The notes under the pieces were generated by a model. The model had not been told where the DNA came from. It was given only the letters and a program-made list of their open reading frames with translations, and did no database searches. From Ostrinia nubilalis (lineage: Eukaryota; Arthropoda; Insecta; Lepidoptera; Crambidae): a stretch of DNA of 64,000 nt. The DNA lies in assembly GCF_963855985.1 (NCBI RefSeq), contig NC_087114.1:2505001-2569000 (forward strand), in the 5' to 3' direction. The translations under genes were made by a program, and so were the position numbers. This document shows, piece by piece, positions 22,301-31,000 of this stretch. Positions within the stretch are counted from its first letter, which is position 1; the number at the start of each line of letters is the position of its first letter.

Positions 22301-24250
22301 TAAACGCGAATAATATTTCGCATACAAAAGTCATCGAGATCACCAAAATGTCTTTCGCAAAGGTATATATTAACTTTTAACTTATTTGTACTAAACACCA
22401 CATCACCCTACACATTCTCATTGCAAAATAGCATTTATTTACAACTGCACAAGACACCTTTCCACTTTCAGGGCACGTCAAGTATAATCCCAAACTGCGC
22501 GCGAGCGTTGTCTATGCTAGGAAGCGTTCCGCGTACACAGGTCACTTACAGCAAACCAGTCATTGATGATTCAGGTATACTTATATTTATGTATTTTCTC
22601 TATTAGTGTTAGAAAGACTTGTTAATTTCCAGTCTCTGTACCTATTGAGTAGATGGGACTATAATGTATTAAGTGTAATAATATAATAAATGACGTTTTG
22701 TTTTGAAACTATTCCCATATTCCCCCCACTATTACATGAAATGAAAATGAAGCGGGGAAGTTGATTAATTTTTTGTCACTTTGGTAGTCATTTATTTTTA
22801 GTTTAAAAAAATACACCGCTTCCGTTTGCTACAAATATTAACAGAAACTGGCATGGTGGCAGATGAGACTTTATTTTCCCAACGTCCCCCTTATATATTT
22901 TTAAATTCAATTTGATAAATTTCAAAGGCAAAAACTCACTTGCAGAAGAGTTTAAAGACACAATTTTGACCTCCGAATCTTCCTTCGTTCCTTTCAAATG
23001 ACGTCCACTGGTGGACGAAGGGTCTGCGCTGCCCGCATTGAGGTACTTCCAGCGACCTTCACCAGATCGTCAGTCCACCTAATGGAGGGCCTGCCCACAC
23101 TACGTCTTCAGTCTATAGTGTTTGCTGAAAATAATTTACATTAACATAGATTTCCAACTCCCCCGCCGCGGTCGCGGTATAGCCAAGAACCCGCGCCGGC
23201 CGAAGATCCTGCAGAGGGGGGGTGACGATGTACCCCAGCCCCCCCAGGAAATGTTTCCGGTCACCCTGAACGTTACTGGTGGGGTGAGTTTCTTTTAGTT
23301 CATCATCATCATTTCAGCTACAGGAAATCCACTGCTGAATAGTGACTGGACGCCCGTATTAACAAACATTACTATGAGGCCTCACAGTGCGCATGGACGC
23401 ACAGGGTGACACACGAACCAATCACAGAGCTCTATTCAACGCTGTGCATTCTATTTGCTGCTTCACTTAAGCAAGTATCGTTTGTGAATGCGGGTGTGAG
23501 TTTATTGCGCTGCTTCTTCTCAGCACTAGCCCATTTATTGTCCCGAAGCAGTGGTAGGGTTAATACAGGGACGTGTAAGAGTGCTTTTTAAAAGCGTACT
23601 TGCAAAAATAAAATTAGTTTTGAGTTTTTATGATAGATAACCTCTAATGATTTTCAGATTGACTATTTGGTAGCGGTTTGCTTCAGTGCTTTTCTGAAAC
23701 TTTCATAACATTTTTTTGTTTATTGCAAGTATACTTCTGTATGCTTTGGCAGCTTATACAGTTTGGCATAGGACGTCAAACGTCAATAAGACTAGATTAT
23801 ATTTCAGCCCCCCTAGACAAAACGCACTTTTTGATCGAATCGAAAATCGAATCCGTCAAATTCCATACAAAAAAGGGGCTTTTCGACCACTTTTCGACTG
23901 GTTTGCGATTATAATGGCACTTTGTCTAGACCCACAGATTTATATGCTCTATCACATCATAATATCGTCACGTCAATGTCACCCTCAGGCACTGACTGAG
24001 TTAAATGCTATAACTGTACTTAAAACTTCAGCTTTTGCTACGCTTGGAAATATTCTTGACTTGACTTGAATGATGATGTTATGGATGATGACAGGGATCA
24101 AGGATTTTTCTTCTAAAAATGTATTCATAATCATTATTTTCCCAGGAACTGACGGATATGGACGTCCAACTCCTCCTACGCGATGGGGTTCTGGTCAATG
24201 GGAACCAAATGGTGCAGTTGCAACTCGACGATAACATGCTACTGGAGTAA
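1372..24250 (+). CDS. Multi-C2H2 zinc-finger protein, 3' part of gene (19 exons traced)
   Basis: Exons: 1372-1425, 1767-1873, 2594-2767, 4271-4391, 5364-5519, 7267-7381, 9593-9737, 10518-10625, 11210-11366, 12237-12349, 17606-17698, 19526-19638, 19979-20138, 20749-20892, 21367-21511, 22258-22362, 22472-22574, 23150-23283, 24146-24250. All junctions are AG/GT and every phase matches, giving 783 codons then TAA. There is no start codon: the first exon opens in frame (RAQGRPRVV), so the 5' end lies left of the window. About 16 C2H2 fingers are visible, many split by introns, for example [13 protein letters not shown] across exons 2/3, [13 protein letters not shown] in exon 3, CEDCGRSY in exons 9/10 and CERCPKRF in exon 15. 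One finger (CAKCGDSF, exon 13) lacks a standard final His. Only two TGE/TGV linkers occur (HTGERPF, HTGVRAW). The last four exons lack fingers and end acidic and Gln/Leu-rich (NMLLE). Family knowledge suggests a nuclear DNA-binding regulator; the orthologue is not recognised. Introns carry many transposons and partial exon copies. Confidence 0.88.
1479..1676. mobile_element. Palindromic MITE with TIR TAGATCGTKTCATCCACGAAG
   Basis: The ends are inverted copies (ATCCACGAAGAAGCGCCCCACC at the left, GGTGGGGCGCGTCTTCGTGGAT at the right) about 198 bp apart. A second copy is at 18414-18603. A 29-bp direct repeat (ATAGTTCTGGGTATTTTTCT...) at 1446-1474 and 1676-1704 brackets it. Confidence 0.75.
2062..2125 (+). 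pseudogene. Partial upstream copy of zinc-finger exon 3
   Basis: ACGTAG followed by GCAGTTCCACGAGACC matches the acceptor and first codons of exon 3 (2594 onward). Spliced from exon 2 it would continue in frame for about 30 codons and stop at TGA near 2149, before finger 2 is complete. Confidence 0.6.
2436..2530 (-). mobile_element. RTE-type LINE 3' tail
   Basis: This starts with CATCATCATCATTTCAGCC, then ATGTCCACTGCTGAACATAGGCCTCCCCCAATG, the reverse complement of the 3' end of the RTE copy at 6133-7104, including its (ATG)n tail. It sits 60 bp upstream of exon 3. Confidence 0.8.
2825..4096 (+). repeat. Degenerate array derived from the exon-3 end and splice donor
   Basis: The end of exon 3 (GGGAAGAGCTTCTACCTCAGGTGGG) recurs in decayed form about 12 times in its own downstream intron: near 2825-2860, 2888-2917, 3021-3056, 3126-3156, 3483-3520, 3556-3586, 3605-3638, 3663-3696, 3751-3786, 3811-3841, 3964-3996 and 4071-4096. 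The core is AGCGGAGAGAGSTTCTACCTGAGGTG. A larger block at 3054-3370 is itself repeated at 3990-4200. Confidence 0.7.
3377..3513 (+). pseudogene. Downstream copy of zinc-finger exon 3 (3' part)
   Basis: From TGCGCGGCGTGCGGCGAGCA to the donor CTCAGGTGGG this is near-identical to 2641-2770, keeping the coding sequence of fingers 2 and 3. It lacks the first part of exon 3; no acceptor I can find links it in frame to exon 2, so use as an alternative exon looks unlikely but is not excluded. Confidence 0.65.
5530..5713. mobile_element. PIF/Harbinger-like MITE, TTA target duplication
   Basis: The TIR GGCCCAGAACAGACGGTGAA at the left is inverted at the right (CACCGTCTGTTCTGGGCC). TTA flanks both sides (5527-5529, 5714-5716), the hallmark three-base duplication of Harbinger elements. 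It is 184 bp long and starts 10 bp after the donor of zinc-finger exon 5. Confidence 0.8.
6133..7104 (+). mobile_element. 5'-truncated RTE-clade LINE with perfect 13-bp target duplication
   Basis: An uninterrupted reading frame to the stop at 7084 encodes the C-terminal part of an RTE reverse transcriptase: [11 protein letters not shown], then the catalytic [13 protein letters not shown], then the [16 protein letters not shown] tail. The tail sequence ends in (ATG)n. TGAACACCCGGGT flanks both sides (6120-6132 and 7105-7117). The endonuclease and N-terminal RT are missing. The GCCACCATG at 6135 is fortuitous: it falls at the truncation point. This is the longest of many copies of the family here. 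The insertion lies next to a partial copy of exon 5 (about 6079-6105). Confidence 0.9.
7115..7235 (+). repeat. Short minisatellite resembling the exon-5 splice donor
   Basis: Three or four units of about 35 bp (GATAACAGGYCAGGGGGATR then CTCAGGTAGGC). The CTCAGGTAGG core equals the end and donor of exon 5 (GACGCTCAGGTAGGT at 5511). Confidence 0.55.
7430..7572 (+). repeat. Interspersed repeat 'CTCCTGTGTAGCCAGGATCTACAG'
   Basis: A 110-140 bp family with the core CCTGTGTAGCCAGGATCTAC, then CCAACCAGTGAAGGTCAA, then CATTGGACCCGCAACGAAAT. Other copies: 12735-12830 (-), 34005-34175, 44553-44625 and 49760-49890 (all +). The class is not determined; SINE-derived is likely. Confidence 0.65.
7782..7964. 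mobile_element. Palindromic MITE (GGTCATTGGACGAAATTCTACG family)
   Basis: The arms CAATGACCCCAAGCTACCCATC and GATGGGTAGCCTGGGGTCATTG are inverted around a GC-rich centre. Further copies: 10175-10352 (complete, ends AAAGCCTGGTCCGTGAGCAC/inverse), 10804-10899 (short internal deletion form), about 43176-43289 and about 43774-43930. Confidence 0.75.
7981..8090 (+). pseudogene. Upstream copy of zinc-finger exon 7 ending in a stop
   Basis: ACACAG then AGTCCCCGCCGCCCCCGGCC matches exon 7 (9593 onward) for about 100 bp. Read in the proper phase it gives a variant of the Pro/Ala-rich segment ([20 protein letters not shown]) and then TAG at 8088, before the finger. It could act as a truncating or alternative last exon. 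A further short remnant is at about 7593-7650. Confidence 0.65.
8091..8990. repeat. Unclassified intronic repeat region with an internal 2-unit duplication
   Basis: GATGGAGCTGGAAGGT...ATAAAACGAC...GCATCRAGTTTGGG occurs twice (about 8502-8580 and 8624-8690). GC-rich patches with GTGACGTCA sit near 8310-8355 and 8805-8835. This looks like transposon-derived sequence, class unknown. Confidence 0.4.
9113..9553. mobile_element. Two copies of a MITE flanking a third short element
   Basis: Blocks 9113-9250 and 9416-9553 are homologous (ACATTGACAGTGGGGCGCCA ... CCCCCTGTCAWTGAGTTTGG, inverted ends). Between them, 9285-9416 holds another family (CCCCCCTAGACAAAACGCAC ... CTTTGTCTAGACCCA), which has a close copy at 23805-23935 and a decayed inverted copy at 16117-16252. 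Confidence 0.7.
9940..10084. mobile_element. 145-bp Harbinger-like MITE, TIR CGCCCGTATTCACAAAC
   Basis: Inverted ends CGCCCGTATTCACAAAC / GTTTGTGAATACGGGCG are flanked by TTA (9937-9939, 10085-10087). Other copies: 23351-23495, 36113-36260 (inverted) and 38345-38489, all with the internal GACGCACAGGGTGACAC block. Confidence 0.85.
10400..10475 (+). mobile_element. RTE-type LINE 3' tail fragment
   Basis: TTGATGGGGGAGGCCTATGT then CAGCAGTGGATGTCCTGTAGCTGAAATGATAATGAT matches the end of the 6133-7104 element, just upstream of exon 8. Confidence 0.75.
11367..11925 (+). repeat. Intron 9: two decayed copies of the exon-9 end plus an interspersed repeat
   Basis: The exon 9 end (GGATATGGAGGGTTTCC...TGTGAGGTACCATCATCAGG) recurs at 11609-11668 and 11848-11910, donor included. 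The repeat TCTCCACTGCAGGAGCACGA ... GGCCAGACGGGTTGGGGAGG follows at about 11665-11775; this family also occurs near 21790-21895 (-), 34340-34400 (-), 35320-35400 (+), 35928-36045 (-), 39745-39840 (+) and 45020-45120 (+). Confidence 0.6.
11925..12220 (+). mobile_element. SINE-like repeat
   Basis: It carries GTGGTAAGAAGACCACCTGC (tRNA A-box-like), then TACCTAAGTCTGTCGCTAT and GTTCCGGCAGTTGGAGGTAA ... GGCAGGCCACGTTGT. Related copies are at 48000-48310 (+) and 21640-21760 (-). It ends 17 bp before the pyrimidine tract of exon 10. Confidence 0.6.
12372..12690 (-). mobile_element. RTE-type LINE 3' fragment (about 320 bp)
   Basis: This is the reverse complement of the last 320 bp of the 6133-7104 element, including the ATG tail (CATCATCATCATCATCATC) and the TRWTDD-type C-terminus, with several substitutions and breaks. 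Confidence 0.85.
13243..13455 (+). CDS. Orphan first-exon-like ORF inside the 4.36-kb element
   Basis: It encodes [20 protein letters not shown] followed by a charged [19 protein letters not shown] segment and a basic patch (RRDSKRMKR). A donor-like AG/GTACGT occurs at about 13381, after which the reading becomes low-complexity. It may be the first coding exon of a lost transposon protein; there is no family match from memory. GC content is well above its surroundings. Confidence 0.35.
   Translation: MTANDMYVMVVGAKGDECLPDDEQVDPERRIPEKLGPRRDSKRMKRGTWDSDNFNTLFDQMSILANLYIV
14248..14702 (+). repeat. Tandem duplication, 236-bp period
   Basis: AAGTCAAATGACYMTCCACTCAGCAAATTC ... TTAACACTCTTGACTGTCTA ... 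GCTGACCAAATAA occurs at 14248-14475 and 14484-14702 with roughly 90% identity by eye. Confidence 0.8.
17283..17594. mobile_element. About 310-bp MITE related to the 4.36-kb element
   Basis: Inverted ends AATAGTACAAGTTTTACAAA ... at the left and the inverse at 17534-17594 extend about 58 bp to GATGCACAGCATC. Its interior (17364-17530, GCAAGCTCGCCCCCAGGTGA ...) is the inverse of 12966-13115 in the neighbouring large element, so the two belong to one family. It ends 11 bp before zinc-finger exon 11. Confidence 0.7.
18414..18603. mobile_element. Second copy of the ATAGATCGTTTCATCCACGA MITE
   Basis: Same inverted ends and interior as 1479-1676 (GTTTGAGTGTTATCGGTA, TGAGTGCACACGCAC). Confidence 0.75.
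18900..19250. repeat. Helitron/LINE-like repeat with (CAGA)n microsatellite
   Basis: CCGTCGAGTAGTTTTTGT precedes a CAGA tract at 19081-19127, followed by the common moth repeat GCATTTTTGGCATCAGTATC. The long runs of Cys/Leu/Ser codons here are translated microsatellite, not protein. Confidence 0.55.
19258..19430 (+). mobile_element. LINE 3' end with A-rich terminus
   Basis: AAGTGCCCCATAAGGGCTACCTTTTC ... CTAAATAAATATTTTTGATTTTGATTTTGA is a widespread moth LINE 3'-end form. A similar tail is at about 23505-23630. Confidence 0.5.
19765..19890. repeat. Paired GC-rich palindromes (family type site)
   Basis: 19858-19890 reads TTCCCATATGCCCCCAGTGG then GGACAAATGGGAA, a 33-bp imperfect palindrome; 19765-19793 is a half-decayed partner 93 bp upstream. 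Other members: 22712-22730, 25214-25246 with 25291-25320, 26344-26363 with 26407-26428, 30276-30309, 30494-30511, 30917-30947, and 31028-31060 with 31104-31135. Confidence 0.75.
20370..20725 (-). mobile_element. Rearranged RTE-type LINE 3' fragment with a perfect hairpin
   Basis: The ends match the RTE tail (CTCCCTCAATGATTTCCATG, GCCGTCAGTTCTGCGTACTA). In the middle 20515-20543 and 20548-20576 form perfect 29-bp inverted arms (CACCTTGTAGTGGTACATGG...) with a 4-base loop. Confidence 0.75.
20746..20751 (+). promoter_or_regulatory. Tandem NAGNAG 3' splice site (CAGTAG)
   Basis: The acceptor before zinc-finger exon 14 is CAGTAG, so splicing after either AG keeps the frame and adds or drops one residue (Asp-Ser-Ala-Gln or Asp-Ala-Gln). 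It lies in the non-standard linker after finger 13. Confidence 0.5.
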
Positions 24251-24546
24251 AGGAAAATGGTTTACACCATTCGTCAGTAATTCCCAAGCAACAGTTTTTA
24301 AAACAACGCATGGTGTATATCTTAAAAACTATGATTTTTTTATGTTGTAGTTATAACTTTGAATTCATTAAATTAGTTAAGACATATTATTTGCATTTTT
24401 TTTCCTTTAAAAAGTCAGATTTAAAAATATTTGTAAGTTGGAAAACCAATCTTAAGTGCTTTTCTTATCAAATTAACGTTATTTACTATTGAAATTCAAA
24501 CTTTCGCATTTATAATATTAGTAGGATTGACAAATATAAGATTTTT

Positions 24547-24552
24547 AATAAA
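24547..24552 (+). terminator. Candidate polyadenylation signal of the zinc-finger gene
   Basis: AATAAA lies about 300 bp after the TAA stop at 24248-24250, in an AT-rich tail, with a second AATAAA-containing stretch near 24618. The 3' UTR between them carries a short Helitron-like end (CGCATTTATAATATTAGTAG region, about 24500-24530). Confidence 0.5.
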
Positions 24553-24689
24553 AACATTTATTTACAAAAAATATAACTGCTGATATGCATAAAAATAGAA
24601 TATTTACATTTGTTTTTAATAAAAACATTATTTACAAAAATAAGTATAACATGTTGATATGTTGTATAAGTTTCATAAAATACTTAATT

Positions 24690-24975
24690 TTTTTTTTTTT
24701 TTTTTTTTTTATGTGATAGGAGGCAAACGAGCAAACGGATCACCTGATGGTAAGTGATTACCGTCGCCCATAGACACCCGCAGACCCAGGGGCGTTACAG
24801 GTGCGTTGCCGGCCTTTAAGGTAAAGATACGCTCTCCTCTTGAAAGCTTGCAGGTCGTATCCGTCCGGAAACACCGCAGACGACAGTCCATTCCACAGTT
24901 TGGTTGTACGGGGCAGAAAGTTTCTAGAGAAACGTACTGTTGTGGACTGCCAACCATCTAAGTGCTGGGGGTGGA
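24690..24975 (-). mobile_element. LINE 3' end with poly(A), CR1/Jockey-like
   Basis: On the minus strand the sequence reads as a LINE C-terminus (LWNGLSSAVFPDGYDLQAFK, then a basic stretch and GR stop-like end) followed by CACCTGATGG/TTGCCTCCTATCACAT and poly(A) (the T-run at 24690-24710). It occupies the gap between the two convergent genes. A fragment of the same tail is at about 53755-53791 (+). Confidence 0.65.
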
Positions 24976-25050
24976 AGTGCAGTGTAATAATTCGTCTATT
25001 TACATAAAATTAATTATCATAGATTTAAATAATAATTAACATCACTTTAG

Positions 25051-28000
25051 TCATCCAAATGATCCTTCGGGCATCAGTAATCCTGAAAAATAAGTAAGTA
25101 AAAAGAATTAATAAAATTAAAATCTTAGTATAAAATAAATTATAAAATATCGAACTTATCACCAGTAGTGGTGGATATTGAAACCACCACTGAGGGACAA
25201 AGCAACTTATTTCTTCCCAATGACCACCAATAGGGGCCAATGGGAATTTTCAGTGGTGTTGTCCCCCACTAGCGGATAATGCAAATTTTATTCCCAATGT
25301 CCTCTAGGGGGACACATGGATACATTTTTGAAATGAAGGTGCTTATGGGTTATTAAAAATAACTAAGATCCTTTTTGTCCTGTCAATACTCGACTCAAAC
25401 TCAAGTATAATTTCAAAAGTAAGTACACACCTGCTATACACGCGGTCATGAAGCAGATTCCGCAGCCAGTGAAGAAAGCTCTCACCGCCATCTGAAAATA
25501 AAATCCAATTAGAGTCCCTCCTACTTCTCAAATTAATTGATACTAGCTTTTTCCGCTACTCTTTTATTTATTTATTTATAATCTGCTTGAAGGCTTACAG
25601 AAAGTCCAACGCGCCAACAAGTTATACAATACAGATAATTTATAATATCAATTTCAATATGTAAAATTGTCAAATAATTAAAACGATAAATTAAATAATA
25701 GTCAAATAACATTAAAATTAAATACATAAAATAATTAAGTCCAAAATAGAATGTCATACCTAAGACTACTAATAAGAATAAGAGATAAATACATTTATGT
25801 CCAGAGATCAATGTCAAAGTTATTCAAAGTTATTACTTACACAAAAATCTATGAATTAATACCATTATTGTACCTAAGCGGTCGGCAAATATGTCGATAT
25901 CGTGCTGAGCAACTAAGTCCCCGATTAAACGTAATGCGCGGGTAGAAGGCGCGCTCGCTGCGCGAGTGGTGCGCGTGACCGGCCGGTGTAGCAGCCTAGG
26001 GCGGCGACGCGGTTCAACCATCCCGGTAACATCCCGTGGTATGCGCGTGGGCACTGATAAGCCTACTTTCGCTAATATTTGTGGACTATCAATTTTGCCA
26101 TGTATAATCGACAAATAGTATATTATACTTGACATTATCCTCCTAAACTTAAGGGTTTCCAAATCAACCATGCCGGAGACAAACAAGGACGGGTACAAAT
26201 AGGGGTAATATCCGTATCTCTTTTTATACAGCCAGCGAGCAAACTTGCGTTGAATTTTTTCTATCATTAAGGCATATTTATCCTCGTAGGGATCCCAAAT
26301 GACAGCACCATACTCAAGCTTGCTACGGACGTATGCGCTTTTATTCCCATCTACCCCCATAAAGCTTGCCACTGTGGTGGCTAGCACTAAATAGGTGGCA
26401 TTTATATTCCCATTTGCCCCCTTCGAGCTTACCACACCGGGGTGGTCGTTGGCACTCACTTCCTTCTCCCGCGTATAATTTCAGCCTGTCACAAACTATT
26501 GAGAGTGGGTTCTTAATTCATTATTGATGTCAAAGCTTATTATAAATCTTGTAACACAGTTTTTACTGCTAGAATAATTTTACAGAAATTAGAGGGAAAA
26601 GGAGAGAAAATACTTTTAAATTCCATACTAAATGTAAATACTCGATCATTTTGTATGTAATAGGACTTCTAAAGTACGGCCAACGAGAAGCGATACCAAA
26701 TGTAAACAAACCCAATGTCATGGGTGAACCCTTCTGACCTTGACATATTTTGGCGGGAGAACGAGACATTACGACAAAATACACAAGATGGGAAGAGACA
26801 GAATATATTGTCAACTCGAAAGTCGTATCGAACTTTTGTATCGCTGCTAGTTGGCCGTACTTTAGGTACTAGAGTCGTATTATTTACTCACACCAGACAG
26901 TGTTTCTCTCTGGTTGGGCGCCATAGCAGAAATGGCACCGATCATGATCCCGGCTGAGGCTGGATTCGTGAACCCGCAGAGCGAGTATGTGGCTATCATC
27001 TCTGCTCGAGGCTGAAAATAATAATAACTTATCAAAAAGTGGAAAGAACTTGGAAAACGAAGTTGCTTGGCTCCCTAAAGTTATGCACACCTTCTAGGAT
27101 TGTGCAAACTCGGAAGTTTGCACGTTGCAAATTTTTGAAGGTAGTTATTAACCAAACCACAAAAAGAACATAAAAACAAACCAGCTTTAAAAATCTTAAG
27201 TTTTGATTGAATTTTAAACATCTTTAAAAAATCGAAACGCCTATCTATACCCCTAACATAGGAATCGAACTCACGACCCTCCCCAACCTCTTTCATCTAA
27301 GTTACTTAAACATTGGTGACATCAACTTAAACAATAATTCTAAAAAACAGTAATTAATTTAATTGGCCTCAAAAAGTAAACTTTCTCACATAAAACTAGT
27401 CACTACTGTATGAATGTTTTTTTTTTAGTAATTATAAATAATTATGGTTTATTGACGTAAACATTTTAAAATTATTAGCAATTGCTACACTCCGGCCAGG
27501 GTCAAAATTAAAACCTTGCGAAGTTGTTTTGCCCCAAGAATGTTGATGGCCATGACATGTTTAAGACCTCTAAAATATTAAGTATTTAACTACTACCTCT
27601 TGGACTATTGGTAAGATCACCTAACTCAGACACAGTTACAAGATTCGATTTCTAACTAGAGCATAATTAATTAGGGTTTTCGCGTATGAAAGATCCGCTA
27701 GATGGCGGGACGTGGATGTGGGGTCTGACTGCTGCGTGATTGGTGGATTTTGACATATCTGTCAATGTCATGTCAAAAATAACCAATCATGCAGCATTTG
27801 GACCTCGCGTCTACGTATTGCCATCTGGCGGATTTTTCAAACGCGAAAACCCTCATTGGTAAGCTTTTTTAATTTAATTTATTATTTTAATTTATTGTTT
27901 CCTAAGTGACAATTTGTAAATTACATAATAATGAGCTTAAAAACTTAGTTACCTGAGTGGTATCACGATAGAATAGGTGGCTATAAACATAATAGGTAAG

Positions 28001-31000
28001 TAGTCAATGTTTTTATTATATCTTTCTCAGATCGCAAAGCCTTGGAATTTTAATGTCAATGCCAATAAAAAGAAATGCATTATCTATTTGATTAGATTAA
28101 TTATATTATGATAGCTATTTATAAGACCGCCTAGTTGTACCTTTTATTTATTTATTTATTTATTAATGCAAAACACTTGTAAGCTTACAGAGCAGGTCCA
28201 AAGCGCTTACAAGCTTAAAAATAAAATAAACATATCATACTACCTTGTGTGTTCCTAATCTTTCTGTTATGTTCTTTGGTGAGCAATAAAGAGTATTTAT
28301 TATTATTAATAGCTTTTGCCCGAGGTTTCACCCGCGTGAAATTTAGTTTGTCACAGATCGTCATAATTATAACCTATATGTTAATCTGGGTTATAAACAG
28401 TAATACTGTAAAGTTTCAACAAAATCCGTTCAGTAGTTTTTGCGTGAAAGAGTAACAAACATCCAGACATCATGACATCGAAACTTTCGCATTTATAATA
28501 TTAGTAGGATTATTACATATACATATACATCACTACCATGTCTGAGTCAATAATACAGTGTGAGTCACGTTAAAGTGTACATATGAAAATAGATGAAACT
28601 AGACCTATTTTTATCGACAAAAAAGAGGTCAAAATTTTTTTGAGATTTTTTTTTAATTTTTTATAGATTTTTTTTTTCCAATTACTTATTTTAAAGAAAA
28701 CGTAATAACTTTTAAACTAAGCGGTATATCCTGATAAAATAAAAACAGTAATAATGCTAAATAATAGGCAATACTAAAAAAATACATAAAATATACAAAA
28801 AATGCCAACAAATAATAAAAAATGATACTTTTTAAAAAAATCTGGTTTTAAAAATCGTGTATTTTTGGTTATTTGAAAATTTTCTCCATAAAATGCCCCT
28901 ATAACCGGTGGTTTTTATCACTTTGTATTATTCTCTATCATATTACCTTCGTAAAACCAAAAATCGCATGTCTCTATCCCTATCACAACGTTTGCAATGA
29001 TCGTTTGAACTAAGCCTCTCCGGGCGCGCCATTCAACGCTTCGTTAACAACGAAACTGAAAATGGCTCTAGATTTGTTATTTTGATAAAAACAAGTTAGA
29101 TTTCAAATAAAAATAAAAGAGATCGAAGTAAAATAAGCATTTTAGTTAAAATTAAAATTGTCTCTACCTGTAGCGGAGAATAATGTTGTGGTAGGTCTTT
29201 GTTAAAACGATCATAGCAAATGTTGTGATAGGGATAGAGACATGCAATTTTTGGTTTTACAAAGATAAACGATAGAGAATAATACAAAGTAATAAAAACC
29301 ACCTGTTATAGGGGCATTTTTTGGAGAAATTTATCAAATAACCAAAAAAACATGAATTTAAAAGCAGATTTTTTTCAAAAAGTATAATTTTTTATTATTT
29401 GTCGGCATTTTTTGTGTATTTTATGTATTTTTTTAGTATCGCCTGTTATTTAGCATTATTACTGTTTTTATTTTATCAGGATATACCGCTTAGTTTAAAA
29501 GTTATTACGTTTTCTTTAAAATAAGTAATTGGAAGAAAAAAAATTCTATAAAAAATTAAAAAAAAATCTCAAAAAATTTTTGACCTCTTTTTTGTCGATA
29601 AAAATAGGTCTAATTTCATCTATTTTCATATGTACACTTTAACGTGACTCACACTGTATAATATAATATCGGTTCTCTAATTAATTATAAATTGTGCCAA
29701 TATCTGGGGTGGTGGGAGCCTGATGACCTGTACTACAGGTATGCAAATACCTATCACAGGCGTCAGTCTCACACAAACAACTTTGTTTTTGAATTGTAAT
29801 TAATGTGCTTAAAAACTTGTGTCATTGTAATGTTTGTGATGAGAAAATAAATACTATTTAATATTAATAATATATTAATATTTAATATTAAATATTAATA
29901 ATATTACTACCTGGGTACAACAGACGAATGCACATCTACGTAAACACTAAACCTTATGTCCTACGTGTATTATGTGTTGTTTTACAACAAAAAATGAATA
30001 TTCTGATGCCTACTTTCCATTTAATCGATGTTGTTTATCAAGATACTACTACTTTCTCTTTGATATTAGATTTAACAGTGTTAAATACTGATAAACTCAT
30101 GAGTGACGTTTGTAGGTGGTACACGTAGTACTTAGTCCTTTGTGAATACTGATAAACACGAGTTCCGTTTGTACGCGTAATAGTCCTTTGTGGGTAGAAA
30201 CAAAAACTTTTAAGTAGGTAGGTAATTTTATTAAAAAAGCTGTTCAGAATAAAAATTGAGTGACTTTTTGGGGCATTCCCATTTTCCCCCGAATGGGGGA
30301 AATTGGGAATTTTTCTTTCAATTTACAATAATTCCATATTATCGAATAAATAAATAAATAAATAATCTTTGGACAATTTCACACAGCGCCAGCTTTAAAT
30401 ATTTAAAACAATACATGTAACCAAATGTTATTGTTAATAACTAGTTTGTGGTGTAATCTTGTTGGTGATTTTTATGAAATAAAAATAAATAAATTCCCAT
30501 TTTCCCCCAGTTGAAGGAAGTCTGTCTCGTAGTCATAACATCGGGTAACCTACTTACATTCAACCACGCAATATTCAGTCTTTTTAAACGGTTTAATATA
30601 AACTTCAGAGATAGCTCGGACTGACGGATTCTGATACTCCGTATAGATTGTTTTATTTTGTTGAAAGATGTTCGGCTTTTATTCGGCCTTTATTTTAACT
30701 TACCGAGAGTAGCCCAGCCTTCAGCATCTCTCCCATCCTCTGGTAAGCCACGAACTCGTTGACGACCGTCTTCAGTCCGATCAGAGAGCCTACCAGCTCA
30801 CACTCTTCCCAAGGTACCCCTGAAAATTGTATTAAAATATACCTTTACTCTCATCCAGGATGACATGACACTTACAACATTTTTATTCTGATAAAATTCC
30901 CGCGATTTTTCATGTATTCCCATTGTCCCCACTGGCACAACTGGGAACAACTAATTAACTTTTTTGGTTTCTATTTTCACCTATGATCCCCTATAATCTT

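Noticed and set aside
22803..22997. Minus-strand 64-codon ORF
   Set aside because: Intronic AT-rich sequence between zinc-finger exons with no supporting signal.
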